From contig JARYMD010000011.1 in NCBI GenBank assembly GCA_029907285.1, positions 1-24,336 of the forward strand: a stretch of 24,336 nt of DNA, given 5' to 3'. Positions 14,346 through 22,392 of the stretch are shown piece after piece. The first letter of the stretch is position 1, and every line of letters begins with the position of its first letter. This DNA comes from Verrucomicrobiota bacterium (GTDB taxonomy: Bacteria > Verrucomicrobiota > Verrucomicrobiia > Limisphaerales > J093). The notes beneath the pieces were generated by a model, which was given only the letters and a program-made list of their open reading frames with translations, was not told the DNA's origin and ran no database searches. The translations under genes were made by a program, and so were the position numbers.

Positions 14346-15659
14346 ATGAGAACAAATCAATACTTTGCTGGGATGATTGTTGGGCTGGCTCTGGCATGCG
14401 CAAGTGAAGTCCGCGCAGGGGAGACTGTTGAGCCAGGGTTCACGTCGCTGTTTGACGGCCGGACGTTGTCCGGGTGGAAACTCGTTGGCGGGCACGGGCC
14501 CGGATACATCGTCCGCGACGGTTGCATCGTTTGCCCGGCTGATGGCGGGGGGAACCTGTTCACAGAGCGCGAATACAGCGATTTCGTGTTTCGTTTCGAG
14601 TTCAAGCTTTCTCCGGGTGGCAACAACGGCATTGGCATCCGCGCGCCGTATGAAGGCGACGCCGCGTATGTGGGGATGGAAATCCAGGTCCTTGATGATT
14701 ATGCCGACCAATACAAGACTCTTTACCCGTGGCAGTATCATGGGTCTGTGTATGGGGTTGTTCCTGCCAAACGCGGTGCCCTGAAAAAGGCAGGCGAGTG
14801 GAATGAAGAAGAGATTGTTGCTCAGGGCAGGCACATCAAGGTGACCGTAAACGGCCAGGTGATAGTTGATGCTGACTTGAACCAAGTTGCCGATCCTGAG
14901 GTCATCCAAAAACACCCCGGCATGTTCAGACCCAAAGGCCACATCGGGTTCCTTGGTCACAGCTCGCACGTTGAGTTCCGAAACATTCGAATTCGCGAGC
15001 TGCCTGCTCAGACCGAAGCGGACAACGTCGCTCCGGAGGGATTCGTCGCACTTTACAATGGCAAGGACCTCGCCAACTGGAAAGGGCTTCTGAAGAGTCC
15101 CTACGACAATCCCGAGAAACGCGCCAAACTCGCTGCGGGTGAACTGGCGCAACTGCAGGCTGAAGCTGACCGCAGAATGCGCGAGCATTGGGCTTCGGAA
15201 AACGGTGTTTTGGTCTTCGACGGCAAAGGCGACAGCCTCGCCACTGCCAAGGACTACGCGGATTTCGAGCTGCTGGTTGATTGGAAGATTCTGCCCCGCG
15301 GCGACAGTGGGATTTACCTGCGCGGCACCCCTCAGGTCCAGATTTGGGACCCGTACACGCAGCCGACCCAGGCCGGCAGCGAGGTCGGCTCCGGCGGCCT
15401 CTATAACAATCAGAAGAACCCATCCAAACCGCTCAAGGTCGCAGACAAACCAATCGGCGACTGGAACCGGTTCAGAATAATCATGGTCGGCGAGAAAGTG
15501 CACGTGTTCCTCAACGACGAGCTGGTGGTGAACAATGTCACACTTGAGAATTACTGGGACCGGAACAAACCGATTTATCCTTCAGGGCAGATTGAACTTC
15601 AGAACCACGGGAACAAATTGTTTTTCAAGAACATTTACGTCCGGGAAATCCGGCGGTAA
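14346..15659 (+). CDS. Secreted protein with two DUF1080 (3-keto-disaccharide hydrolase-like) domains
   Basis: A 437-residue exported protein. The start gives MRTNQYFAGMIVGLALACAS, a signal peptide. Domain 1 (about 35-225) has FTSLFDGRTLSGWKLVGG, GNLFTEREYSDFVFRFEFKL, GNNGIGIRAP, MEIQVLDDYADQY, YHGSVYGVVPAKRGALKKAG and HVEFRNIRIREL. After a helical, charged linker (NPEKRAKLAAGELAQLQAEA) inside the second copy, domain 2 (about 235-437) has GFVALYNGKDLANWKGL, LLVDWKILPRGDSGIYLRGT, VQIWDP, GSGGLYNNQ and GQIELQNHGNKLFFKNIYVR. Such domains process 3-keto-glycosides in the periplasm in characterised relatives; the substrate here is unknown. Both domains are complete, unlike the truncated DUF1080 gene near the left edge. 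Confidence 0.92.
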   Translation: MRTNQYFAGMIVGLALACASEVRAGETVEPGFTSLFDGRTLSGWKLVGGHGPGYIVRDGCIVCPADGGGNLFTEREYSDFVFRFEFKLSPGGNNGIGIRAPYEGDAAYVGMEIQVLDDYADQYKTLYPWQYHGSVYGVVPAKRGALKKAGEWNEEEIVAQGRHIKVTVNGQVIVDADLNQVADPEVIQKHPGMFRPKGHIGFLGHSSHVEFRNIRIRELPAQTEADNVAPEGFVALYNGKDLANWKGLLKSPYDNPEKRAKLAAGELAQLQAEADRRMREHWASENGVLVFDGKGDSLATAKDYADFELLVDWKILPRGDSGIYLRGTPQVQIWDPYTQPTQAGSEVGSGGLYNNQKNPSKPLKVADKPIGDWNRFRIIMVGEKVHVFLNDELVVNNVTLENYWDRNKPIYPSGQIELQNHGNKLFFKNIYVREIRR

Positions 15660-15759
15660 ACAGCAACGGCTTTCCTTCACAGGCTGCGCAGACTGCCAAA
15701 TGCGCGTGCGGGGGCGGCACCGCCGCCTGTGCAGCCGGACTGTTGAAATGGCGGGCGAA

Positions 15760-15787
15760 GTTGTTCAAGAAACGACTATCGAACAAC
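15760..15787. promoter_or_regulatory. Inverted repeat upstream of leuD
   Basis: GTTGTTC and GAACAAC are perfect 7-bp inverted arms with centres 21 bp apart (two helical turns), 54 bp before the leuD start. The spacing suits binding of a dimeric regulator, but no known operator is matched. Confidence 0.3.
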
Positions 15788-15841
15788 TGGAAAGTGCGCG
15801 GCGGCTTTACAACTCGTCCATGACATCATTACAGTGGCTGC

Positions 15842-16417
15842 ATGCAAGCGGTCATTCAAGGTCCGGTCTATGTGGTGGGCGATAACATCGACACCGACCA
15901 GATTATTCCTGCGGAGTATTTGAATCTTGTTCCGACTATTCCGGAGGAGTACGAGAAACTGGGCGCATACGCGCTTTGCGGGCTTCCTCAAGACCTTTAT
16001 CCCGTGCGGTATGTCCAAGAAAGCAAACTGGACAGCGTTTATCCAATCGTTATCGCGGGCAAAAACTTTGGTTGTGGCAGTTCAAGAGAGCACGCTCCGA
16101 TAGCGCTGGGTTCGGCGGGCTGCAAGGTTGTCGTGGCGGAAAGCTTCGCGCGAATCTTCTTCCGCAACAGCGTCGCCACAGGCGAACTGTATCCATGCGA
16201 AAGCGAAGGCCGCATTTGCGACAAGGTCAAGACAGGCGACGTCGCGGTGGTTGATTTGGACGCTTGCACTTTGACTGTTTCAGGCAGTGGCAAGGTTTTC
16301 CGATTGAAACCGCTGGGCGATGTTCGGCCTGTCGTCGATGCAGGCGGCCTGTTCAATTACGCGCGTCTGACAGGAATGATATCTGGCGAGGCTCAGCCCA
16401 AGGCGGGCCAGACATGA
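15842..16417 (+). CDS. leuD: 3-isopropylmalate dehydratase small subunit
   Basis: A 191-residue LeuD/aconitase swivel-domain protein. Key stretches are YVVGDNIDTDQIIPAEYLNL (10-29), IVIAGKNFGCGSSREHAPIA (the conserved GSSREHAP loop, about 79-86) and VVVAESFARIFFRNSVATGE. With the large subunit LeuC it isomerises 2-isopropylmalate to 3-isopropylmalate in leucine synthesis. The compact form resembles the archaeal and deep-bacterial type, so a homoaconitase or citramalate role cannot be excluded. No leuC lies in the window, so the subunits are encoded apart or leuC is beyond it. No Shine-Dalgarno sequence is visible. Confidence 0.92.
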   Translation: MQAVIQGPVYVVGDNIDTDQIIPAEYLNLVPTIPEEYEKLGAYALCGLPQDLYPVRYVQESKLDSVYPIVIAGKNFGCGSSREHAPIALGSAGCKVVVAESFARIFFRNSVATGELYPCESEGRICDKVKTGDVAVVDLDACTLTVSGSGKVFRLKPLGDVRPVVDAGGLFNYARLTGMISGEAQPKAGQT

Positions 16418-16613
16418 TGTGCCCTAATGCTCAACAAGTGGTCGCCCTCTCGGTGCCTTGCCCGCCTCGTTGAAGCGTGGTCACTTCGCGGCCAATGCCG
16501 CGGAAGGAGAACTGATTCATCGCACGCCACAAACGACGGGTCTCAGGAGTCGGTGGCCGGTGGTTGATGGCCCGAGGCCGCGGGGCCATGAAGCCTTGCA
16601 TTCATTTCGTTGA
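16418..16613. other. Non-coding spacer after leuD
   Basis: Together with the repeat and promoter-like elements that follow, the region from leuD to tRNA-Tyr has no convincing gene. A short GGCC-rich palindrome near 16577-16588 is the only structure I see here, and it has no T-tail. Confidence 0.4.
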
Positions 16614-16683
16614 ACGCTCGACGCTCAACGCTCAGCGTTCAACGGTCAACGGTCAACGCTCAACGTTCAGCGCTCAACGTTCA
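16614..16683. repeat. Tandem array of ten 7-bp units (ACGYTCA)
   Basis: Ten contiguous heptamers vary around ACGCTCA: ACGCTCG, ACGCTCA twice, GCGTTCA, ACGGTCA twice, ACGCTCA, ACGTTCA, GCGCTCA, ACGTTCA, with a degenerate eleventh unit ACTTGCA. Because seven is not a multiple of three, the array encodes QRST-rich peptides in all plus frames, so any gene call over it is an artefact. I recall similar heptamer arrays from other Verrucomicrobia genomes. Confidence 0.85.
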
Positions 16684-16724
16684 ACTTGCAAAGGGAGACC
16701 TGTTTTTGGCATGGGAATTTGGAC

Positions 16725-16746
16725 AGTGTGTCTGGCACACTATTGC
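16725..16746 (+). promoter_or_regulatory. Relative of the sigma-54-like element
   Basis: AGTGTG-TCTGG-CACACT is an inverted repeat continuing into ATTGC. It shares GTGTCTGGCAC-n-CTATT with the element at 10320-10341 but is one base short between TGGCAC and TTGC (N4, not N5), so it is a poor RpoN site as it stands. Confidence 0.3.
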
Positions 16747-16891
16747 GTCGTTTTATCTCGCCGCGGTCATTCGGTTGGGGTTGCGCTGCGTTGCGTTAAT
16801 GTGGGCCTGCATTGAGTCCGGCTGCGAGCTTCGTGCGGCACAACAGGAACGCATTGCGCTGCGCATGGTTGGGATGAATGCTTCGGCGTGC

Positions 16892-16977
16892 TGGTGGTGG
16901 GAACTGGATTCGAACCAGTGAAGGCGTAAGCCAGCAGATTTACAGTCTGCCCCCGTTGACCGCTTGGGTATCCCACC
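16892..16977 (-). tRNA. tRNA-Tyr (anticodon GTA)
   Basis: On the minus strand the acceptor stem GGTGGGA/TCCCACC closes a class II tRNA with anticodon GTA in CAGACTGTAAATCTG, a long variable arm (GGCTTACGCC region) as expected for bacterial tRNA-Tyr, T-loop GGTTCGAATCC and an encoded CCA end. Length is 86 nt including CCA. It is divergent from ffh. Confidence 0.96.
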
Positions 16978-17002
16978 AGGTCCGAGGGAAACGGCGGGCA
17001 GA

Positions 17003-17031
17003 AATTAACCCGGGTTGACCGGGCTTGTCAA
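17003..17031 (-). promoter_or_regulatory. tRNA-Tyr promoter
   Basis: TTGACA and TTAATT with exactly 17 bp between them on the minus strand, 26 bp before the mature tRNA 5' end. Confidence 0.55.
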
Positions 17032-17053
17032 TAGACTCGGGCTTCCATAGGCT
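17025..17053 (+). promoter_or_regulatory. Candidate ffh promoter sharing its -35 with the tRNA promoter
   Basis: TTGTCA and TAGGCT with a 17-bp spacer. The -35 is the other face of the minus-strand TTGACA (CTTGTCAAT). The predicted start, near 17059-17061, coincides with the ffh ATG, which lacks a Shine-Dalgarno sequence, so a leaderless message is possible. Confidence 0.35.
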
Positions 17054-17060
17054 GATTCAC

Positions 17061-18407
17061 ATGTTTGACTCATTAACGGGCAAGCTCCAGAAGGTATTCC
17101 GTGATCTGCGCGGACTCGGGCGGATTTCAGATTCGAACATCGCAGAGGCGCTGCGCGAGGTGCGTGTTGCCCTGCTCGATGCAGACGTCAATTTCAAAGT
17201 CGCCCGCGATTTTGTCGAGAGAGTCCGCGAGAAAGCCATTGGCCAGGAGGTCATTCAAAGCATTCAGCCCGGCCAACAGGTCATCAAGATCATCCATGAC
17301 GAACTGGTCGAATTGCTCGGAGCCGGCAACGTTCAGCTCAATCTCGGCGGGGCGCCCAGCGCAATCCTGATGATTGGATTGCATGGGTCGGGCAAGACAA
17401 CCACCTGCGGCAAACTGGCGCGCATTCTCAAGAGGGAAGGCCGCGCGCCCATGATGGTTGCTGCGGATGTCTATCGTCCAGCAGCGGTGGATCAACTGGT
17501 GACGTTGGGTCGCAAGATCGACGTGCCGGTTGTCGCCAAGCCGGGTGAAAACGACGTGCTCGTCATTGCGCGTGAAGCGATGGATTTCGCGAGGGCCAAC
17601 CAGCGGCAGGTGATTATTTTCGATACTGCGGGGCGACTGCACATTGACGAGCCGCTGGTTAAGGAGCTGGTGCGGTTGCGCGACGCAGTCAAGCCGACCG
17701 AAATACTTCTGGTGCTCGACGCGGCAACCGGCCAGGAGGCCGTTAATGTGGCGACGCATTTCGACAAGGCGCTCGGCATCACGGGCGCAGTGCTGACCAA
17801 GCTGGATGGCGATGCGCGTGGCGGCGCAGCGTTGAGTTTCAAAGCTGTCGTTGGCAAGCCGATCAAACTCGCGGGCGTTGGTGAGAAACTCGAAGACCTC
17901 GAGCCGTTCGATCCTGAACGAATGGCGCAACGAATCCTTGGCATGGGCGACGTGGTGGCGTTGGTCGAGAGAGCCGCCGAGACTATTGACGCGCAAAAGG
18001 CACTCGAAATGGAAGAGCGGCTGCGGAAGGGCCAGTTCACATTGGAGGATTTTCTGGCGCAGCTCCGTCAAATGCGCAAGCTCGGGCCCCTCGAAGAGCT
18101 GGTCAGTTTGTTGCCCGGCGGCGCCGAGATTGCAAAGCACGCCGACCTCAGCAAAGGCGAGAAGGATTTCAGGCGGATGGAAGGGATCATTTGCGCAATG
18201 ACACCGCAGGAACGGCGCAATCCGCAAATACTGAACGCGCGGCGCAGAATGCGCATTGCAGCCGGCAGCGGGGTCAAAGTGTCGGATGTGAACGCTCTTC
18301 TGCAAAGGTTCAATCAGATGCAGCAAATGATGAAGAAGATGGGCAAACTGCAGAAGATGATGGCCAAGTTCGGTGGCGCGCCTCCGCCCGGGATGTTTCC
18401 AAGGTGA
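17061..18407 (+). CDS. ffh: Signal recognition particle protein (SRP54)
   Basis: A 448-residue GTPase that binds signal peptides of nascent membrane proteins together with SRP RNA and docks to FtsY. It begins MFDSLTGKLQKVFRDLRGLG, the standard N-domain start; GTPase motifs follow: G1 GLHGSGKTTT (106-115), DVYRPAAVDQL, G3 DTAGRLH, and G4/G5 TKLDGDARGGAALS. The methionine-rich M domain is present (GRLR-type KGQFTLEDFLAQLRQMRKLG, and MQQMMKKMGKLQKMMAKFGG). Length is normal. The upstream GTG at 17025 was rejected because it adds atypical residues. The glycosyltransferase follows after 44 bp and may be co-transcribed. Confidence 0.97.
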   Translation: MFDSLTGKLQKVFRDLRGLGRISDSNIAEALREVRVALLDADVNFKVARDFVERVREKAIGQEVIQSIQPGQQVIKIIHDELVELLGAGNVQLNLGGAPSAILMIGLHGSGKTTTCGKLARILKREGRAPMMVAADVYRPAAVDQLVTLGRKIDVPVVAKPGENDVLVIAREAMDFARANQRQVIIFDTAGRLHIDEPLVKELVRLRDAVKPTEILLVLDAATGQEAVNVATHFDKALGITGAVLTKLDGDARGGAALSFKAVVGKPIKLAGVGEKLEDLEPFDPERMAQRILGMGDVVALVERAAETIDAQKALEMEERLRKGQFTLEDFLAQLRQMRKLGPLEELVSLLPGGAEIAKHADLSKGEKDFRRMEGIICAMTPQERRNPQILNARRRMRIAAGSGVKVSDVNALLQRFNQMQQMMKKMGKLQKMMAKFGGAPPPGMFPR

Positions 18408-18451
18408 ACGCACGCCATTGATGAAGCACATGAAACTCCTCGCGGACAACG

Positions 18452-19174
18452 ATGCGAGTTGACTTGAGCATCATAGTGCCCGTTTACAACGAGCAGGAGA
18501 ACGTATTGCCGCTGTGGCAGGAGGTGGCCGCGGCGATGGCTTCGGCAGAGCTCGCATGGGAACTCGTGTTCGTGGATGACGGCAGCACCGACGAGACATG
18601 GAACCGGATCAGAGAAGCCCGAGGTCAAGACCCGCGCGTTCGCGGTTTGCGGCACAAGAAGAACGCGGGTCAAAGCGCGGCGGTGTGGACCGGCCTTGTC
18701 TCGAGCTCGAGCGCATTTGTGGCGACGCTGGATGGGGATCGGCAGAACGATCCTGCGGACATTCCATGGATGCTTTCCCTGTTGCAGAAAGACAACCTCG
18801 ATTTCATATCGGGCATGCGCCTGAAACGACAGGACAACTGGCTCAGGCGGGTTTCATCAGCCGTTGCGCGATGGGTCAGGAACGTCGTTCTCAACACTAA
18901 CTTTCGCGACACTGGCTGTGCCCTGCGCGTTTTCAAGCGGACAGTGCTTGATGGCATTCCGGCGTTTAACGGACTGCACAGGTTTTTGCCCGTGCTGGTT
19001 GCTGGCGCCGGCTGGAAGACGCGCGAGGTGGAAGTCAGGCATCGCCAACGCGTCGCGGGTGTTTCGAAGTACGGTGTATGGAACAGGCTTTTCCGCGGGA
19101 TATACGATCTGGTTGGCGTTGGCTGGTTTCAGCGGCGACGCATTCCTCGTGTGCAGGTTGAAACGATTGAATGA
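18452..19174 (+). CDS. Family 2 glycosyltransferase (dolichol/polyprenyl-phosphate sugar synthase-like)
   Basis: A 240-residue GT-A enzyme: DLSIIVPVYNEQENVLPLWQ at the N-terminus, VDDGSTDETW (nucleotide binding, 41-50), NAGQSAAVWTGL, and the metal-binding ATLDGDRQNDPADIP (DGD 94-96). RLKRQDNWLRRVSSAVARWV, RDTGCALRVFKR and HRQRVAGVSKYGVWNRLFRG match the polyprenyl-phosphate mannose/glucose synthase group, which loads a sugar on a lipid carrier at the cytoplasmic face. There is no C-terminal membrane pair, unlike GtrB/ArnC types. The stop overlaps the start of the YfhO-like gene by 4 bp, so the two are coupled; a donor-synthase/transferase partnership is a reasonable inference. Confidence 0.88.
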   Translation: MRVDLSIIVPVYNEQENVLPLWQEVAAAMASAELAWELVFVDDGSTDETWNRIREARGQDPRVRGLRHKKNAGQSAAVWTGLVSSSSAFVATLDGDRQNDPADIPWMLSLLQKDNLDFISGMRLKRQDNWLRRVSSAVARWVRNVVLNTNFRDTGCALRVFKRTVLDGIPAFNGLHRFLPVLVAGAGWKTREVEVRHRQRVAGVSKYGVWNRLFRGIYDLVGVGWFQRRRIPRVQVETIE

Positions 19175-21486
19175 CGAAGCAATCAGCCCCGGATGAAATC
19201 GGTGCATGGTGCACGCCGGCGCGGTTTGCGGTGCTGCTGGCGCTGATGCTGGTTGCGCAATTCCCGGGCGTCGTTTTCGGAACAAGCAGTTTTTTCCACA
19301 GAGACTTCGGCGTGCTGGCGTGGCCGACGGTGTGGTATCACCGCGATCAATTCTGGCGGGGCGAATTGCCGCTCTGGAATCCGCTGAGCCACTGCGGCGT
19401 GCCGTTCCTGGCACAATGGGGGACAATGGCACTTTACCCGGGGTCGTTGTTGTACCTGCTTCTGCCGGTGCCGTGGTCTTTGAACATTTTCTGTCTGGCC
19501 CATCTTTGGCTTGGCGGGGTTGGGATGCACCGGCTTGCAGAGCAACAGACAGGCGACCGGTTTGGCGCCGCGGTTGCAGGTGCGATATTCGTTTTCAACG
19601 GGATTACGATGTCCTGTTTGTCATGGCCGAATTACGCGGCTGCGCTGGGCTGGATGCCATGGGTGATTGCGTTTGGGGAACAGGCAACAAAACGCTGGTG
19701 GGCAGCCACCGTGCTGGCGGTGATTTTTGCCACAATGCAGATTTTGTCAGGCGCGCCGGAGATCATTCTGTTGACCTGGCTGATTATTGCGGCCATGGCG
19801 TTGCACAGGTTTTTGCAGAATTGGCAAAACTGGCGAGCCACATTGAGGATCGGTTTGGTATTGGCGCTCGCGGCCGGCTTAAGCGCTGTCCAACTGATGC
19901 CTTTTTTTGACCTGCTTCAGCATTCACAGCGTTTGGCTGAGCCCGTGGGGGAGCGATGGGCGTTGCCGTTGCAGGGGCTGATGAACATGGTTGCGCCATT
20001 GATTGGAAGGGTTCGGGACATGCAAGGTTTCCTTGTCCAGCCCGGCCAGGAGTTTTTCGCTTCGGTTTATCTTGGGTGTGGCACTATTGTAATGGCTGCT
20101 GCGGCGTGTTCTTGTCGAAGCCAGCCCATGGCGCGGCTGCTGTTGGTGTTGGCGTTTCTGGGACTGTGTCTTTCAATTGGGGAAAAAGGGGGCGCGTGGC
20201 ATTGGATACAGGCAGTGCTGCCGCCGCTTGCGTTTGTGCGATACCCGGTCAAGACGTTGATTCTGACAATGGCCGCGGCGTCGCTATTGACAGCGTTCGC
20301 TTTGAAAGAAATTGCAACCATGGAGGATGGAGTACGTGGTCGGGGTCTGCGCTGGCTGTTGATTTGGTGTTGTATTGTTGGGACTGCGATCACGGGCGCG
20401 ACGTTTGCCGCACAGAATCGGTCCGCGCCGGGACTTGCGGAGAACAGATCGGCTTGGATGAACCTGGTCGTACGATTGGTTTGTCTTGGGGGATTCATCA
20501 CTGGCGCAGCTTTGGCTACCGGCGCGCAGAGGCGGATGCTGCGCCTGACAGTATCTGTTGGCACAATCGTTTTGCTGTGGATCGATTTTTCCACGCACAT
20601 GCCTGGTCTGAACCCTGTCCTTCCTTCGCGGCTGCTTGCACCGGGTTACGCACGTCCAAACGGTGCGCCACATTTCGGCAGCGGACGCGTTTTCATCTCG
20701 CCCGAAGCGGAAGCTGCTTTGCTCGAGAGCCATGTGCGATCACCCGAAGCCGACTATGTGGGCAAACGGCTTGCCTTATGGTCGAATCTGAATCTTCTTG
20801 AGGATGTGCCAAAGGTTAACGGCGCGGCGACTCTGAGGGTGCGTGAGCAAGACCAAGTCGAGGCGCTGCTGTATGGTCGTGAGAGGATCAAAGCCGAATC
20901 AGGCGACAAGCTCATGGATTTTCTTGGCGTAACGCATCAAACGTCGCAGACCAACGTTACGGAGTGGACCGAGCGAACAAACGCGTTGCCGCTCATCACG
21001 GCCGGGCAGGAACTGGTATTCGTGGATGGCGACGCGGCTTTGGTCATGCTGCGCAGTGGAAACGTCGATTTGGCACAGAAAATCCTCTTGCCGGAACAAG
21101 CTCGAGCAGAGGCTGTCGCAACCGGGGTGACAAATCTGCCCCCGCCGGGGACGAAGATTACAAGCCGAAAACTCTCAGCGAATCGGATTGAATTTGAAGT
21201 GGAATCGGCGGCGCCGGTGTGGGTGGTTATAGCGCAAACCTATGATCACAATTGGCGGGCATGGGTGAACGAAGAACGGGTGACCCTGTGGCGCGCGGAT
21301 CATGCATTCCAGTCCCTTGCTGTGGCAGAGGGCGTGAGCAGGGTGGTTTTGCGTTACGAGCCCGTCTCGTTGCACATTGGCATGGCAATATCCTCAGGCA
21401 CGTTCATGCTCGTTTTGGCAATGAGCATGCGCGGCGTGTTGCTGCGCCGGGGCTATCGGCGGGCAAGGGTTACGGCATGCCTTTGA
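19171..21486 (+). CDS. YfhO-like polytopic membrane protein, probable GT-C glycosyltransferase
   Basis: A 771-residue protein with about a dozen hydrophobic helices followed by a soluble domain of some 260 residues and a last helix near residue 740. The N-terminal loop FFHRDFGVLAWPTVWYHRDQ (Asp45) and GELPLWNPLSHCGVPFLAQW, then YPGSLLYLLLPVPW, are signature stretches of the YfhO family. YfhO in Bacillus is linked to glycosylation of cell-wall polymers, using lipid-linked sugars. The C-terminal part (VWVVIAQTYDHNWRAWVNEE, VVLRYEP) is the usual beta-rich tail ending before the final helix. Coupling to a polyprenyl-phosphate sugar synthase-like gene upstream supports that role. The 3' end overlaps the convergent pseudopilin-like gene by 17 bp. 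Confidence 0.85.
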   Translation: MTKQSAPDEIGAWCTPARFAVLLALMLVAQFPGVVFGTSSFFHRDFGVLAWPTVWYHRDQFWRGELPLWNPLSHCGVPFLAQWGTMALYPGSLLYLLLPVPWSLNIFCLAHLWLGGVGMHRLAEQQTGDRFGAAVAGAIFVFNGITMSCLSWPNYAAALGWMPWVIAFGEQATKRWWAATVLAVIFATMQILSGAPEIILLTWLIIAAMALHRFLQNWQNWRATLRIGLVLALAAGLSAVQLMPFFDLLQHSQRLAEPVGERWALPLQGLMNMVAPLIGRVRDMQGFLVQPGQEFFASVYLGCGTIVMAAAACSCRSQPMARLLLVLAFLGLCLSIGEKGGAWHWIQAVLPPLAFVRYPVKTLILTMAAASLLTAFALKEIATMEDGVRGRGLRWLLIWCCIVGTAITGATFAAQNRSAPGLAENRSAWMNLVVRLVCLGGFITGAALATGAQRRMLRLTVSVGTIVLLWIDFSTHMPGLNPVLPSRLLAPGYARPNGAPHFGSGRVFISPEAEAALLESHVRSPEADYVGKRLALWSNLNLLEDVPKVNGAATLRVREQDQVEALLYGRERIKAESGDKLMDFLGVTHQTSQTNVTEWTERTNALPLITAGQELVFVDGDAALVMLRSGNVDLAQKILLPEQARAEAVATGVTNLPPPGTKITSRKLSANRIEFEVESAAPVWVVIAQTYDHNWRAWVNEERVTLWRADHAFQSLAVAEGVSRVVLRYEPVSLHIGMAISSGTFMLVLAMSMRGVLLRRGYRRARVTACL

Positions 21487-22288
21487 CGGCGACGGCGTCC
21501 TGAACGCGGACCAGATCGGGGGTTGAATTTCGGCCGGCGTAGTTGACCGGCGTGTCGAGGTCCTGATCTCTGTCGAGCACACGCCATTTCCAGATTTCGG
21601 AGTGGCCGTCTGCAAACGATAGTTCGCCTGCTCTGGCGTGTCTGACAGTGGGCGAGTTTTGCCAGATCAACACGCCCGGGGCCTTGACTGCAAAATAACC
21701 GTCATCGATTGTCTCGTAGCTTTCCTCGATGAACACGAATGCCTGTGATGGCCCTGGGTTTTGGATTTCGGAAAGCTTTCGGCGCATCTTGTACTCCGGG
21801 CCGAGGACCCACGACTCGTTGTCGGACCCGCCCATGCGGCCGCACATCGAGTAACTGCGGACGCGGCGGTTGCCTTTGAGTGCTGGCACATTGCGCAAAT
21901 CTGACGGCAACCGTGTATCTGTAGGGCACCTGTAGATTTCGGTCGAGCTGTTGTACGGGTACAGCTTGCCATTGATGATATCGAGCTTGTTCGTGGCGCC
22001 CGGCATTGCGGACACGTTGCCGCCGATCCACGCGTTCGTTGTGCCGAGTTCGTTCGAGACAAGGCTGTCGCGGTTGTCGTGTGCGTACATGAGCCACGCA
22101 GTGCCCAACTGTTTGAGATTGCTCATACAGTTGATGGCTTGGGCCTTCGCCTTTGCCTTCGAGAGAGCAGGCAACAGCATTCCCGCCAATATCGCGATAA
22201 TCGCGATGACAACCAGCAACTCGATGAGAGTGAAGCCGGATGCCGTGCAATGTTCACGAGCCAAACGCTTGGAAGAGATGATGCTCAT
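21470..22288 (-). CDS. Pseudopilin-like protein with type II secretion/prepilin N-terminal motif
   Basis: A 272-residue protein with the prepilin peptidase site after a short basic leader: ...TASG|FTLIELLVVIAIIAILAGML (cleavage after Gly18), then LPALSKAKAKAQAINCMSNL and KQLGTAWLMYAHDNRD. This N-terminus and the later YRCPTDTR, SYSMCGRMGG and LSFADGHSEIWKWR are characteristic of the very large families of pseudopilin-like (DUF1559-like, H-x-G-DG) proteins in Verrucomicrobia, Lentisphaerae and Planctomycetes. It is probably processed at the membrane and displayed at or beyond it; the function is unknown. A good sigma-70 promoter precedes it. Confidence 0.9.
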   Translation of the reverse strand: MSIISSKRLAREHCTASGFTLIELLVVIAIIAILAGMLLPALSKAKAKAQAINCMSNLKQLGTAWLMYAHDNRDSLVSNELGTTNAWIGGNVSAMPGATNKLDIINGKLYPYNSSTEIYRCPTDTRLPSDLRNVPALKGNRRVRSYSMCGRMGGSDNESWVLGPEYKMRRKLSEIQNPGPSQAFVFIEESYETIDDGYFAVKAPGVLIWQNSPTVRHARAGELSFADGHSEIWKWRVLDRDQDLDTPVNYAGRNSTPDLVRVQDAVAVKGMP

Positions 22289-22330
22289 AATGCCAAGTGC
22301 AAACTGATATTGTCTGCAAATCCTGGAAGC

Positions 22331-22359
22331 AAACTACATGCCGACAAAGTTTGTGTCAA
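22331..22359 (-). promoter_or_regulatory. Sigma-70 promoter of the pseudopilin-like gene
   Basis: TTGACA (perfect -35) and TAGTTT with a 17-bp spacer on the minus strand, about 43 bp upstream of the start codon. Confidence 0.5.
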
Positions 22360-22392
22360 GCCTCGTTGATTTGAGTTGCGTTCGTCGTCAGC

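Noticed and set aside
15690..15741. GC-rich inverted repeats after the two-domain DUF1080 gene as a terminator.
   Set aside because: The arms are short runs of GGC/GCC and there is no T-tract.
16725..16746. Calling the second TGGCAC element a true sigma-54 promoter.
   Set aside because: The spacing between GG and GC is nine, not ten, which RpoN does not normally tolerate; kept only as a relative of the first element.
16564..16921. Open frames over the heptamer array encoding QRST repeats.
   Set aside because: The peptide pattern is a by-product of a 7-bp tandem repeat and one frame runs into the tRNA-Tyr gene.
17127..18449. A 440-residue minus-strand frame over ffh.
   Set aside because: It is the complement of a highly conserved ffh gene and has no family features of its own.
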